From NCBI GenBank assembly GCA_000244995.1, contig CM001438.1, positions 4,444,096 through 4,508,095 on the forward strand: a DNA stretch of 64,000 nt. Direction: 5' to 3'. Shown here in pieces: positions 46,801 to 53,649 of the stretch; within the stretch, counting starts at the first letter, position 1; each line of letters starts with the position of its first letter. Below the pieces are notes generated by a model. It did not search any database, was not told the DNA's origin, and saw only the letters and a program-made list of their open reading frames with translations. The DNA comes from Burkholderiales bacterium JOSHI_001. GTDB taxonomy: Bacteria; Pseudomonadota; Gammaproteobacteria; Burkholderiales; Burkholderiaceae_C. The position numbers were made by a program, and so were the translations under genes.

Positions 46801-47506
46801 TGGCGGGGCGCATGTGGCGGCGCGTTTTCCCTTCATCAATCCCCTGGCGGCGGTGCAACCGGCTGCCAACGCGGCCCACGAAACCCTGCGCAGCGCCGCC
46901 ACGGTGCAAGACGATGGCAGCACCGGGCCGGTGGTCGGCCACCTGGCCGATGGCGGCTATTTCGACAACAGCGCCACGGTGGCCCTGGGCCCCGTGTGGC
47001 GCAGCGTGCAGGCCGCCTTGCACGCGGCCAAGCTGGCGCACCCGGTGACCATCGTGGTCATCCGCAATGGGCAGAAGCCGGCCGGCTGCGATCAGCCCGA
47101 CCCCAAGGGCCCGGAAGCGAAGTGCATCGTGCCCCAGCGCCAGGCACTGACCGATGCGTCGGAACTGGCCAAGCCCCGGCGCAGCCGCAACTGGGCGCTG
47201 TACGCGGACATGCTGGGCCCGCTGGTGACCGTGTTGAATGTGTCGGGCACCGGCGCCCATGGCCGCTTCGCGCCGGCCGACCTGCAGGCCCAGGCCCGCG
47301 CGGCGGTGCCAGCAGCTTCACGGCCCGAGCCCGCGACCGGGTTGATGCCGGTGGACCAGTTGAACAAGGGCGCCCTGGTGCCGCTGGGTTGGTACCTTTC
47401 GCCCACCGCGCGCCGGGCCCTGGACATCGATGCCGGCTGCCTGGCCACTGCCTTGAAGGCGAAGGGCTCGGCGGCGCAAGGCCCCACGGCCGCGCCTTGC
47501 CGCTAG
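43868..47506 (+). CDS. Large multi-pass membrane protein with a C-terminal patatin-like lipase domain
   Basis: A 1,212-residue protein. The first 740 or so residues hold about ten or more hydrophobic helices with short loops. I recognise no family there. From about residue 770 a patatin-like catalytic domain follows: oxyanion loop SEGGGIRSAYW (G781-R785), nucleophile S815 in LSGVSGGAVG (GxSxG), and the catalytic Asp in DGGYFDN (D1028). Between these lies an insertion of about 200 residues with cysteines (CRHPACGH). Patatins hydrolyse phospholipids or acyl glycerols; a membrane-embedded patatin of this size is uncommon. It has no RBS better than GGAAA ahead of ATG 43868. It is not joined to an operon. 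Confidence 0.8.
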   Translation: MTPQPAASAPTRPEPQHRALTLPVVAVLALAMLLSLNGFQLALQLPGGQGIEDVLGWTHPDAIQIAVNHWRGLGSPLPDGRPPERWHIEAAYLLVDTWLFMPLYAVLTWLVALALRASLPENTRAPGLSPLGQAMVAGYLPLVCGVLGLLLAVDALENLGGSVRVGVPPWVFLGCALAGLAMAWAMWVAATHREPAARRHAWWGLGAAFGAGAALVGRAVIGDLDPSGGSADLLTWSAWAHGKKMVLTGAVAAVLAGGWLFWLYGADRAPDHLAPGQALHERAWRAALRSRMGAVVWRTRYVMLVLAMFAALTLGLDQCRDVLLALANGAQPSRDAKEAGLVAPGAYRAGMVAVIALAVGLLVHSTWLWARLVCRVQSQSDVRQTAASLLADAKAAEHDQWTEVHARVGRFARFWARALSLVPLVCIYALVAFAISDAVNAASALSADGQLGDDLRRTVMWLVAIGGCTVGLGAVFLMMRRVLTLKTDAQYFNSEAGLYLLLRGDDESQRPPLPAPGNTGFARLRHALWRFIRFVHFATPLLKPRTVPLIALGLVMLIRYGLARHPETMSMVPAALALVTLMLVWWMGVAGALTLAEVRLGRPYGLFVVALLGLLAALPLGVGNNHVLALQLPPGDTAALAALRLQGLVLASVLAALVGLLWWLFTADLPFARWMRRFTRRVQRSNVPLRQALAGWARAEHRFGILQSVARGVALVVALGLALAALHWADRAAPPSPAPNEALAWRPLPRQVGSLDPEVQAWIRQLPPQASQGVFLVASEGGGIRSAYWTAQVLATLRAQHGEFDRRTFALSGVSGGAVGIAAYSACLRQLGPQGAALPMVNDTPVQACLRKGFSTLDPLSPLLGAWLFEDALARVLPVPMASGRDGEGWLHCRHPACGHLSRALSFEREWMRALPALALPLSARPGQDGGWEPHLLLNSTWVESGELAPAASLVMPATQFPAARDVQRHLGRELSLIGGAHVAARFPFINPLAAVQPAANAAHETLRSAATVQDDGSTGPVVGHLADGGYFDNSATVALGPVWRSVQAALHAAKLAHPVTIVVIRNGQKPAGCDQPDPKGPEAKCIVPQRQALTDASELAKPRRSRNWALYADMLGPLVTVLNVSGTGAHGRFAPADLQAQARAAVPAASRPEPATGLMPVDQLNKGALVPLGWYLSPTARRALDIDAGCLATALKAKGSAAQGPTAAPCR

Positions 47507-47564
47507 GTCCGAACCGAGCCCAGGGTTGGAGAAGCGTCGCGGCCCCCAGGGGCGCCAGGACGGC

Positions 47565-47598
47565 CGTCAGACAGCGCGCGTCAGACAGCGTCCGTCAG
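47565..47598. repeat. Short tandem repeat of 14 bases
   Basis: CGTCAGACAGCG starts at 47565 and 47579, with a third partial copy (CGTCAG) at 47593, an exact 14-base period. It lies between the patatin-protein stop and the end of dadA, and includes the dadA stop codon. Confidence 0.75.
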
Positions 47599-48893
47599 GC
47601 CGGCCATTCAAGGCCGCGGGTCACGCGCGCGCGCGTTTGCAGCCCCGTGAACGCGAAGTCCACTTCCGGCGCCAGCCCGCTGACGATGCGCGCGATGCTC
47701 CTGCCCGAGCCGCAGGAGTGGGTCCAACCCAACGTGCCATGCCCCGTGTTCAGGAACAGGTTGGCGATCCGTGAGCGGCCGATGATCGGCACGTTCGACG
47801 GCGTTGCGGGTCGCAAGCCGGTCCAGAACTGCGCTTGTTCGCCATCGCCGGCACCGGGGAACAGCGCTTCGGTGCGCTTCACGATGGCTTCGCAGCGCAC
47901 CCGGTTCAGGTCGCGGTCGTAGCCGTTCAACTCGGCCGTGCCGGCGATGCGCAGGCGGTCGCCCAGCCGCGAGAAGACCAGCTTGTACTCATCGTCCGTG
48001 AGCGAAACCTGGTGCGCCATCGACGCGTCCTTCACCGGCATGGTGACCGAATAGCCCTTGGCCGGATAGATCGGCAGGCGGATGCCCAGGGGCGCGGCGA
48101 TCAGCGGGCTCAGGCTGCCCATCGCCAGCACATAGGCATCACCCCGCAGGCGCTGAAAGCGGCCTTCGACGTCCGTGGCTTCGACGTGGTCGATCTGCCC
48201 GCCGGCCTCGCGCAAGGCCGTCACGGTGTGGCTCATCAGGAAGCGCACGCCATCGGCGCGGCAGCGTGCCACCAGTTCACGCGCAAAACGGTTGGCGTCG
48301 CCCGATTCGTCTTCGGCGGTGTAGGTTGCGCCCGCCAACTGCGGCCGGATGTGGCGCAGCGCCGGCTCCAGCTTCACCGCCTCGTCGGCCGAGATCACGC
48401 GCCGGTCGCAACCCAGTTCGCGCATCTGCGCCGCCGGGGCCTCCGCGCTGTCGAACTCCTTCTGGTTCGTGTAGAAGTGCAGGATGCCCTGGGTGCGCTG
48501 CTCGTATTCGATGCCGATGTCGCGGCGCAGCGCCTGCAGCATGTCGCGGCTGTAGGTGCCCAGGCGCACGATCTGTTCGATGTTGTGGCGGGTGCGCGCC
48601 GGCGTGCATTCGCGCAGGAACTGCAGGCCCCACAGCCATTGCCGCATGTCGGCCCGGATGCGAAACAGCAGGGGCGCGTCCTCCCGGCCCAGCCACTTCA
48701 GCACCTTCAGCGGCGCGCCCGGGTTGGCCCAGGGTTCGGCGTGGCTGACCGAGATCTGCCCCCCGTTGGCAAAGCTGGTTTCGGCCGCCGGCGTGGCCTG
48801 GCGGTCGAGCACGGTGACCTCGTGGCCCTGCTGGCGCAGGTAGTAGGCGGAGGTGACGCCGAGCAGGCCGGCGCCCAGGACGATGACTTTCAT
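47595..48893 (-). CDS. dadA: D-amino-acid dehydrogenase (DadA-type FAD oxidoreductase), under a glycine riboswitch
   Basis: A 432-residue FAD enzyme of the DAO family. The N-terminal Rossmann motif is VIVLGAGLLGVTSAYYLRQQGHEVTVLDR. DadA features include TSFANGGQISVSHAEPWANPGAPLKVLKWL, FWTGLRPATPSNVPIIGRS and GHGTLGWTHSCGSGR at the C-terminus. DadA oxidises D-alanine and other D-amino acids at the inner membrane and passes electrons to the respiratory chain. Two glycine aptamers lie directly upstream, so glycine (or an enzyme that makes or uses it) must matter here; glycine oxidation by this enzyme is a possibility. The start ATG at 48893 has GGAG eight bases upstream. Similar riboswitch placements before DadA-type genes are known from Burkholderia. 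Confidence 0.92.
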   Translation of the reverse strand: MKVIVLGAGLLGVTSAYYLRQQGHEVTVLDRQATPAAETSFANGGQISVSHAEPWANPGAPLKVLKWLGREDAPLLFRIRADMRQWLWGLQFLRECTPARTRHNIEQIVRLGTYSRDMLQALRRDIGIEYEQRTQGILHFYTNQKEFDSAEAPAAQMRELGCDRRVISADEAVKLEPALRHIRPQLAGATYTAEDESGDANRFARELVARCRADGVRFLMSHTVTALREAGGQIDHVEATDVEGRFQRLRGDAYVLAMGSLSPLIAAPLGIRLPIYPAKGYSVTMPVKDASMAHQVSLTDDEYKLVFSRLGDRLRIAGTAELNGYDRDLNRVRCEAIVKRTEALFPGAGDGEQAQFWTGLRPATPSNVPIIGRSRIANLFLNTGHGTLGWTHSCGSGRSIARIVSGLAPEVDFAFTGLQTRARVTRGLEWPA

Positions 48894-48956
48894 GGAGAAC
48901 TCCAGGTGGACACAAGACGCGCAGGGCTGCTGCCATGCGCTGTGCCGCTCCCCCTG

Positions 48957-49135
48957 TCCTTGGTACCTGAGAGATTCAGCCGCGGGCGTGGACCCGGGCC
49001 TTGCTCCTTCGGTGCGTCACACGCGTGACGGCTCTCCAGACGGCGTTGGTGGTGTGCAGTGCGGGACCTGAGCGTTCATGGGAGATTGCGCCTTCGGTGG
49101 CTCCGGCAGCGGCCGGAGCGCTCTCCTGCGGGTTC
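48957..49135 (-). ncRNA. Tandem glycine riboswitch upstream of dadA
   Basis: Two glycine aptamers are read on the minus strand. Aptamer 1 (about 49131-49062) has GGAGAGCGC, then CACCGAAGGCGCAA and CTCAGGTCCC. Aptamer 2 (about 49041-48957) has GGAGAGCCGTC, then CACCGAAGGAGCAAGG and CTCTCAGGTACCAAGGACAG, the classical glycine-riboswitch blocks. Each has the GGAGAG start, CACCGAAGG core and CTCAGGT 3' strand. The linker is about 20 bases, and 63 bases separate aptamer 2 from the dadA start. The 3' part contains GGAG-TT-CTCC around the dadA ribosome-binding site, which could form a small sequestering hairpin. Glycine binding normally turns such genes on. Confidence 0.9.
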
Positions 49136-49152
49136 AAGTGGCTTGCTGGGGT

Positions 49153-50355
49153 CTATCGGGCCGCTGCCCGTTCCTGGGTGGCGAGAAAGCGTTCAGCCAG
49201 CAGCACCCAATAGGCGCTGCCGGTGGCCACATTGTCGTCGTTGAAGTCGTAGCCGGGGTTGTGCACCATGCAGCCGCCTTCGCCCAGGCCGGCGCCGGTG
49301 CCGTTGCCGATCAGCACATAGCTGCCGGGCACGCGTTCCAGCATGAAGGCGAAGTCCTCGCTGCCGGTCAGCGGCGGGCCTTGCGGCGTCACCCGCTCGG
49401 CGCCGACCAGTTCGGTGGCCACCTCGCGCGCGAACGCGGTTTCCGCCGGCGTGTTGACCAGCACCGCGTAGCCCGGCCGCCAGTCGATCTGCGCCTTGAC
49501 GTCGTAGCTCTCGGCCTGTGCCACCACCAGGGCCTTGAGGCGGCGCTCCACCGTGGCGCGCACCTCGCGGTCGAGCGCACGCACGCTGAGTTCCAGGGTG
49601 GCGCTGGCCGGGATCACGTTGTTGGCCTTGCCGCTGTGCAGCGCGCCAACGGTCACCACCGCGGCCTGCAGCGGATCGATGTTGCGCGACACGATGGTCT
49701 GCAGCGCCATGACGATGCTGGCCGCCGCCACGATGGGGTCGGCCGCCCGGTGCGGCATGGCGCCGTGCCCGCCGATGCCCGTGAGCGTGATGGTGGCGTA
49801 GTCCGACGAGGCCATCGCCGCGCCTTCGCGCAGCACGAAGTGGCCCTGGGCATGGCCCGGCATGTTGTGCATGGCGAAGACGGCGTCGCAGGGAAAGCGC
49901 TCGAACAGGCCGTCTTCGATCATGCGCAGCGCGCCGCCGCCGCCTTCTTCGGCGGGCTGGAAGATCAGGTGCAGCGTGCCATCGAAACGGCCCTGCTCGG
50001 CCAGGTGCCGCGCCGCGGCCAGCAGCATGGCCGTGTGGCCGTCGTGCCCGCAGGCGTGCATCACCCCGGCATGGACGCTGGACCAGGCGGCGCCGCTGGC
50101 TTCGTCGATGGGCAGCGCGTCCATGTCGGCACGGATGCCCAGGCGCCTGCCGCCGCTGCCGCGCACCAGGGTGCCCACCACGCCGGTGCCGCCGATGCCG
50201 CACTGCACCGCATAGCCCCAGGCCTGCAGCTTGTCGGCCACCAGGGCCGCGGTGCGGTGCTCCTGGAAGGCCAGTTCGGGGTGGCGGTGGATGTCGCGGC
50301 GCAGGCTGATGAACTCACCAGCGCGCGCCTGCAGCGCCTGCAGCAGGTAGGTCAT
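49153..50355 (-). CDS. hipO: M20-family amidohydrolase, hippurate hydrolase-like
   Basis: A 400-residue cytoplasmic metallo-amidohydrolase. Binuclear metal motifs are complete: ADMDALPI with its Asp, HACGHDGHTAML with Cys and His, PAEEGGGGAL with the general-base Glu pair, AMHNMPGH, and GSEDFAFML in the last part. The dimerisation/lid domain sits in the middle (GHGAMPH region). Relatives cleave N-acyl amino acids, and HipO cleaves hippurate (N-benzoylglycine) to benzoate and glycine. The glycine riboswitch directly downstream makes an N-acylglycine substrate attractive. It starts eight bases after the stop codon of the Bug binding-protein gene. The substrate is inferred. Confidence 0.9.
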   Translation of the reverse strand: MTYLLQALQARAGEFISLRRDIHRHPELAFQEHRTAALVADKLQAWGYAVQCGIGGTGVVGTLVRGSGGRRLGIRADMDALPIDEASGAAWSSVHAGVMHACGHDGHTAMLLAAARHLAEQGRFDGTLHLIFQPAEEGGGGALRMIEDGLFERFPCDAVFAMHNMPGHAQGHFVLREGAAMASSDYATITLTGIGGHGAMPHRAADPIVAAASIVMALQTIVSRNIDPLQAAVVTVGALHSGKANNVIPASATLELSVRALDREVRATVERRLKALVVAQAESYDVKAQIDWRPGYAVLVNTPAETAFAREVATELVGAERVTPQGPPLTGSEDFAFMLERVPGSYVLIGNGTGAGLGEGGCMVHNPGYDFNDDNVATGSAYWVLLAERFLATQERAAAR

Positions 50356-50362
50356 GGGCGGC

Positions 50363-51343
50363 TCACTGGGGTTGCAGGTTGATCTGCCGGGCAATGGCGC
50401 GGTAGCGCGCGGCCTCGGCGTCAAAGAACCTCGCCGACTCGGCCAGCGTCATCGGCGCCGCGGCCACCTGGGTCTGCGCCGCCAGCTGCGAGCGCACCGC
50501 CGGGTCCTGCAGCGTCTTGCCGATGGCGGCGTGCAGGCGCACGACCACGTCCTCGGGCGTGCTCCTGGGCACCATGAAGCCGGTCCAGATCTTGTACGAG
50601 AAGTTCTTCAGCGCCTGGCTCTCGCTGGCGGCGGGCACGCCCTTCAACAGCTCGGAGCGCTGCGCGCCCAGCTGGCCGATGACCTTCAGGCGACCCTGTT
50701 CGGCCAGCGCGCCCATCGCGGCGCTGTACACCAGCACGGCGAAGTCCACCTGGCCGCCGCCAATGTCCTGCAGCAGCGGCGCGTTGCCCTTGTAGGGCAC
50801 GTGGGACAGCTTCACCCCGGTTTGCGCCTGCACGTTTTCCAGGATCAGGTGGTAGAGCGAGCCGACGCCCACGCTGCCATAGGTCAGCGGCTTGTCGGCC
50901 GATTTGCGGGCCAGGGCGATGAGTTCGTCCACGCTGTTGACGCCCAGGTCCTTGCGCGTGACGAAGACCATCACCGCATCGGCCACCGGGTGCACCAGGC
51001 GGAAATCTTCGGTCTTCAGCTTCACCGCGGCGTTGGCCAGCGGCGACAGGATCACCTCGTTGGGCGAGCCCTGGAAGACGTAGTAACCGTCGGCCGGGGC
51101 GGCAAGGACCTTCTGCGCCGCCAGCGCGCCGCCGACGCCGCCCAGGTTTTCCACCAGCACCTGCTGCCCCATTTCCTTGCCCAGCGGGTTGAAGAAGATG
51201 CGCGCGATGGCGTCCGACGGGCCGCCCGCGGGGTAGGGAACCATCAGGTTCACCGGCTTGGCGGGCCAGGCCTGCGCCACGGCCGCGCCGGCGCAAAGCA
51301 GCAGGCCGGCCATCAAGGTCATGGAACGCTGGAATCGGGTCAT
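50363..51343 (-). CDS. Bug/TctC-family periplasmic solute-binding protein
   Basis: A 326-residue exported binding protein of the tripartite tricarboxylate transporter family. The signal peptide covers residues 1-25 (MTRFQRSMTLMAGLLLCAGAAVAQA). Family marks are WPAKPVNLMVPYPAGGPSDAIAR, ENLGGVGGALAAQKVLAAPADGYYVFQGS, and SHVPYKGNAPLLQDIGGGQVDF. Bug proteins of Burkholderiales often act without a local TctA/TctB permease, and none is here. It is the first gene of a unit with the M20 hydrolase, so its ligand may be an N-acyl amino acid or an aromatic acid. The start ATG at 51343 has AAGGAG six bases upstream. A nested palindrome 62-91 bases upstream may be an operator. Confidence 0.94.
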   Translation of the reverse strand: MTRFQRSMTLMAGLLLCAGAAVAQAWPAKPVNLMVPYPAGGPSDAIARIFFNPLGKEMGQQVLVENLGGVGGALAAQKVLAAPADGYYVFQGSPNEVILSPLANAAVKLKTEDFRLVHPVADAVMVFVTRKDLGVNSVDELIALARKSADKPLTYGSVGVGSLYHLILENVQAQTGVKLSHVPYKGNAPLLQDIGGGQVDFAVLVYSAAMGALAEQGRLKVIGQLGAQRSELLKGVPAASESQALKNFSYKIWTGFMVPRSTPEDVVVRLHAAIGKTLQDPAVRSQLAAQTQVAAAPMTLAESARFFDAEAARYRAIARQINLQPQ

Positions 51344-51404
51344 GGCAACTCCTTCGGAACAGGGCGACATTGGGCTTGAGACAGCGCCAATGTAGGGTCC
51401 GAAT

Positions 51405-51434
51405 TGAGCAACGTCCAATGCATTGTTGTGCTCA
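51405..51434. promoter_or_regulatory. Nested palindrome before the Bug-protein operon
   Basis: TGAGCA-N18-TGCTCA encloses the perfect palindrome CAATGCATTG almost exactly at its centre. It lies in an AT-rich patch 62-91 bases ahead of the Bug gene start, and is a good operator candidate. The regulator is not in the window. Confidence 0.4.
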
Positions 51435-51542
51435 TTGTGATGAGTTCATTGCATGCAAAGACCAGGCTGGCCCGATGACGCTGTCAGGCCCTCCAGGAGC
51501 GCGACCGCATGCCCCGGCACGGGCCCGCCCGGGCCCGCGCCG

Positions 51543-52790
51543 TCAGGATCCGCAGCCCCCCACCAGGGCGGCGCAGGCCGGCGGCATGGGCGGCAGGTTC
51601 ATCGACTCCACCGCGGCGGCGGGGCGTTCGTGGCAGCTGCTGCACGTGGTGCTGCTGTTGTACACGTTCTCCCAACCCGCGCGGCCGAACAGGCCGGTCA
51701 CCGGGAAGTAGCGTGGGCGACCGCCGCGGTTGTCGCTGGAACTCTCCACCCGCAGCGTGAGCGTCGGGCCCACGGTACCGGGCATCGGCCGCAGCAGCTT
51801 GGCCCAGGTGCTGTCGTCGGGCGCCAGCTGGAACACGTTGTTGCCGCGGTGGCAATTGGTGCAGTTCTCGGCCAGGTTGGAACCGTTCTTCAGCTCGGCA
51901 ATGCGCAGGGTCTGGGTGCGCCAATCCAGCCGGGTGTTGGTGGCCGCGTCGATGTTGTCCCAGAAGCAGGCCGCGCCGGTGGTGGCGCTCTGGCAGATGA
52001 TGCCGGCCAGAGAACCGCTGTTGCGCGGCAGCGCGATGCACGCGCCCCGCTTGCCGGGGTCGGACCAGCTGTACACGTCGGCCGTGCCGCTGCTGCCGTC
52101 CAGGATGTTGTGGTGCAGCGGGCCGCGGTTCACCCAGGCCGTGCCGCTGGTGGCGAAGTCGGGTGGCACGGGCACGCCGTTGGTGTCGCAGCGCTTGGCA
52201 TAGCTGAAGAACCAAGGGACACGGCGCCACAGGTCCAGGTACTCGAACTTGCGCAGCAACTCCAGCACCTGGGGCGAGATCTGGAAGGTGCCGGGCTTGA
52301 ACACGTCCTGCAGGTGCTGGTTGGCCACCTCCAGGCGCCACTCGTAGCGGTCGAACAGCTTCGGGTCCACGCCGCGAAGCATCTTCCACACCACGCCGCC
52401 CTGCAGCACCAGGCGGTCGGTTTCGCTGAGCTTGCCGCTGGCGGTCAGCTCGTCGGCCATCTTCATGAAGATCATCGTCTCTTCATCGAACTGGCCACCG
52501 GTGGCCTTCAGGGCGACATCGCGCACGCTGAGCTGCACCTGTTCAATGAACTTGGCGCTGGCTTCGATGGGCTGCATCTTGGCGTCGAACATCTTGCCGT
52601 GGCCGGCATGGGCAATTCGCATCGCCGGGTCGGTTTCGGGCAGGACGGCAGCGATCTGTTCGCTGCGAACCGCTTCGGTGTCGGCGGCGGCTGGGGCGCC
52701 CGCGTGCGGGTCGGCGTTGTCGCCGCCGCCGCAGGCAACCAGGCCAGCGGCCAGCAGCGCGGCCAGCAGGGTGGGGAAGGTGGGTCGCAT
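51543..52790 (-). CDS. Di-haem c-type lipoprotein of unknown function
   Basis: A 415-residue exported protein. The signal peptide ends in a lipobox-like LLAAGLVAC, so it is probably an outer- or inner-membrane lipoprotein. Two CxxCH haem motifs lie in its second half: CTNCH (310-314, in ENCTNCHRGNN) and CSSCH (383-387). The first 300 residues contain no recognised haem motif and are mostly helical and aromatic-rich (LWRRVPWFFSYAKRC). I do not recognise the family. A possible role is periplasmic electron transfer or a cytochrome-linked enzyme. The start ATG at 52790 has AGGAG upstream. It is a single gene, divergent from the GST gene. Confidence 0.8.
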   Translation of the reverse strand: MRPTFPTLLAALLAAGLVACGGGDNADPHAGAPAAADTEAVRSEQIAAVLPETDPAMRIAHAGHGKMFDAKMQPIEASAKFIEQVQLSVRDVALKATGGQFDEETMIFMKMADELTASGKLSETDRLVLQGGVVWKMLRGVDPKLFDRYEWRLEVANQHLQDVFKPGTFQISPQVLELLRKFEYLDLWRRVPWFFSYAKRCDTNGVPVPPDFATSGTAWVNRGPLHHNILDGSSGTADVYSWSDPGKRGACIALPRNSGSLAGIICQSATTGAACFWDNIDAATNTRLDWRTQTLRIAELKNGSNLAENCTNCHRGNNVFQLAPDDSTWAKLLRPMPGTVGPTLTLRVESSSDNRGGRPRYFPVTGLFGRAGWENVYNSSTTCSSCHERPAAAVESMNLPPMPPACAALVGGCGS

Positions 52791-53067
52791 GGGGAACTCC
52801 TGGGCTGGGTTGGAACACAGCGACGAACCATGACGTCGCGTGATGCCAAGGCTAGGGTTCCAGGCCAGCGCGCGGGCCCCTAGAACCGGCCACTTTCCGG
52901 CCGCAGCAGGCCCCGCATTAGGGGGCGCGCGGCACGGCCCCAGGCGTTCCTGTGCGCGAGCAGCGCACCCCGTGATCTCCACTTCGGGCCACTTGCACAG
53001 TTGCAACGAGCGACGTACGCTGAACCCAGCCGCTCAACGCAGGGCATGGCAGCAAGGGCTTTTCGCG

Positions 53068-53619
53068 ATGTCGCTGGTGCTGTACGGTCATCCCTTCTCC
53101 TCGTACACGCAAAAGGCGCTCATCGCCCTGTACGAAAACGGCACGCCCTTCGAATTCCGCTGCATCGCGCCGGACGCGCCGCAGCACATGGCCGAATGGC
53201 TGCGGCGCTGGCCGCTGCGCAAGTTCCCGCTGCTGCTGGACGGTGAGCGCAGCCTGGTGGAAACCTCCATCGTCATCGAGTACCTGCAGCTGGCCCACCC
53301 GGGCCCGGTGCGCCTGCTGCCCATGAAACGCGGGGAAGGCCTGGCCATCGCCCGTGAAAGGCTGGACTTGGCCTACACCTGGCTGGAAGGCCACCTGGCC
53401 GGCCGCACCTGGGCCGCCGGCGCCGACTTCAGCCTGGCCGATTGCGCGGCAGCGCCGTCGCTGTTCTACGCCGACTGGACGCACCCGATCCCCGCCAGCC
53501 TGCCCTTGCTGCGCGCCTACCGCGCGCGCCTGCTGGCGCGCCCGTCCTTCGCCCGCGCGGTGGAAGAAGCCCGGCCCTTCCGTTCGTACTTTCCGCTGGG
53601 CGCCCCCGACCGCGACTGA
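53068..53619 (+). CDS. Glutathione S-transferase family protein
   Basis: A 183-residue cytoplasmic GST, somewhat short for the family (about 200). The N-terminal thioredoxin-like domain (about 1-80, SLVLYGHPFSSYTQKALIAL, then LVETSIVIEYL) is followed by an all-helical C-terminal domain with GADFSLADCAAAPSLFYAD. The catalytic position is probably the Ser in PFSSYTQK. The substrate cannot be predicted. The start ATG at 53068 has AAGGG upstream. It is divergent from the di-haem lipoprotein and convergent with the GspE-like gene. Confidence 0.9.
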   Translation: MSLVLYGHPFSSYTQKALIALYENGTPFEFRCIAPDAPQHMAEWLRRWPLRKFPLLLDGERSLVETSIVIEYLQLAHPGPVRLLPMKRGEGLAIARERLDLAYTWLEGHLAGRTWAAGADFSLADCAAAPSLFYADWTHPIPASLPLLRAYRARLLARPSFARAVEEARPFRSYFPLGAPDRD

Positions 53620-53649
53620 AGGCCGGCCAGGGCCGGGCGCCGCGCCCGC

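Noticed and set aside
44090-47260. A very long open frame (over 1,000 codons) on the minus strand across the patatin-protein gene
   Set aside because: It is a shadow of the plus-strand gene caused by high GC: Gln/Gly/His/Arg-rich, without any domain. The plus-strand reading has membrane helices and a full patatin core.
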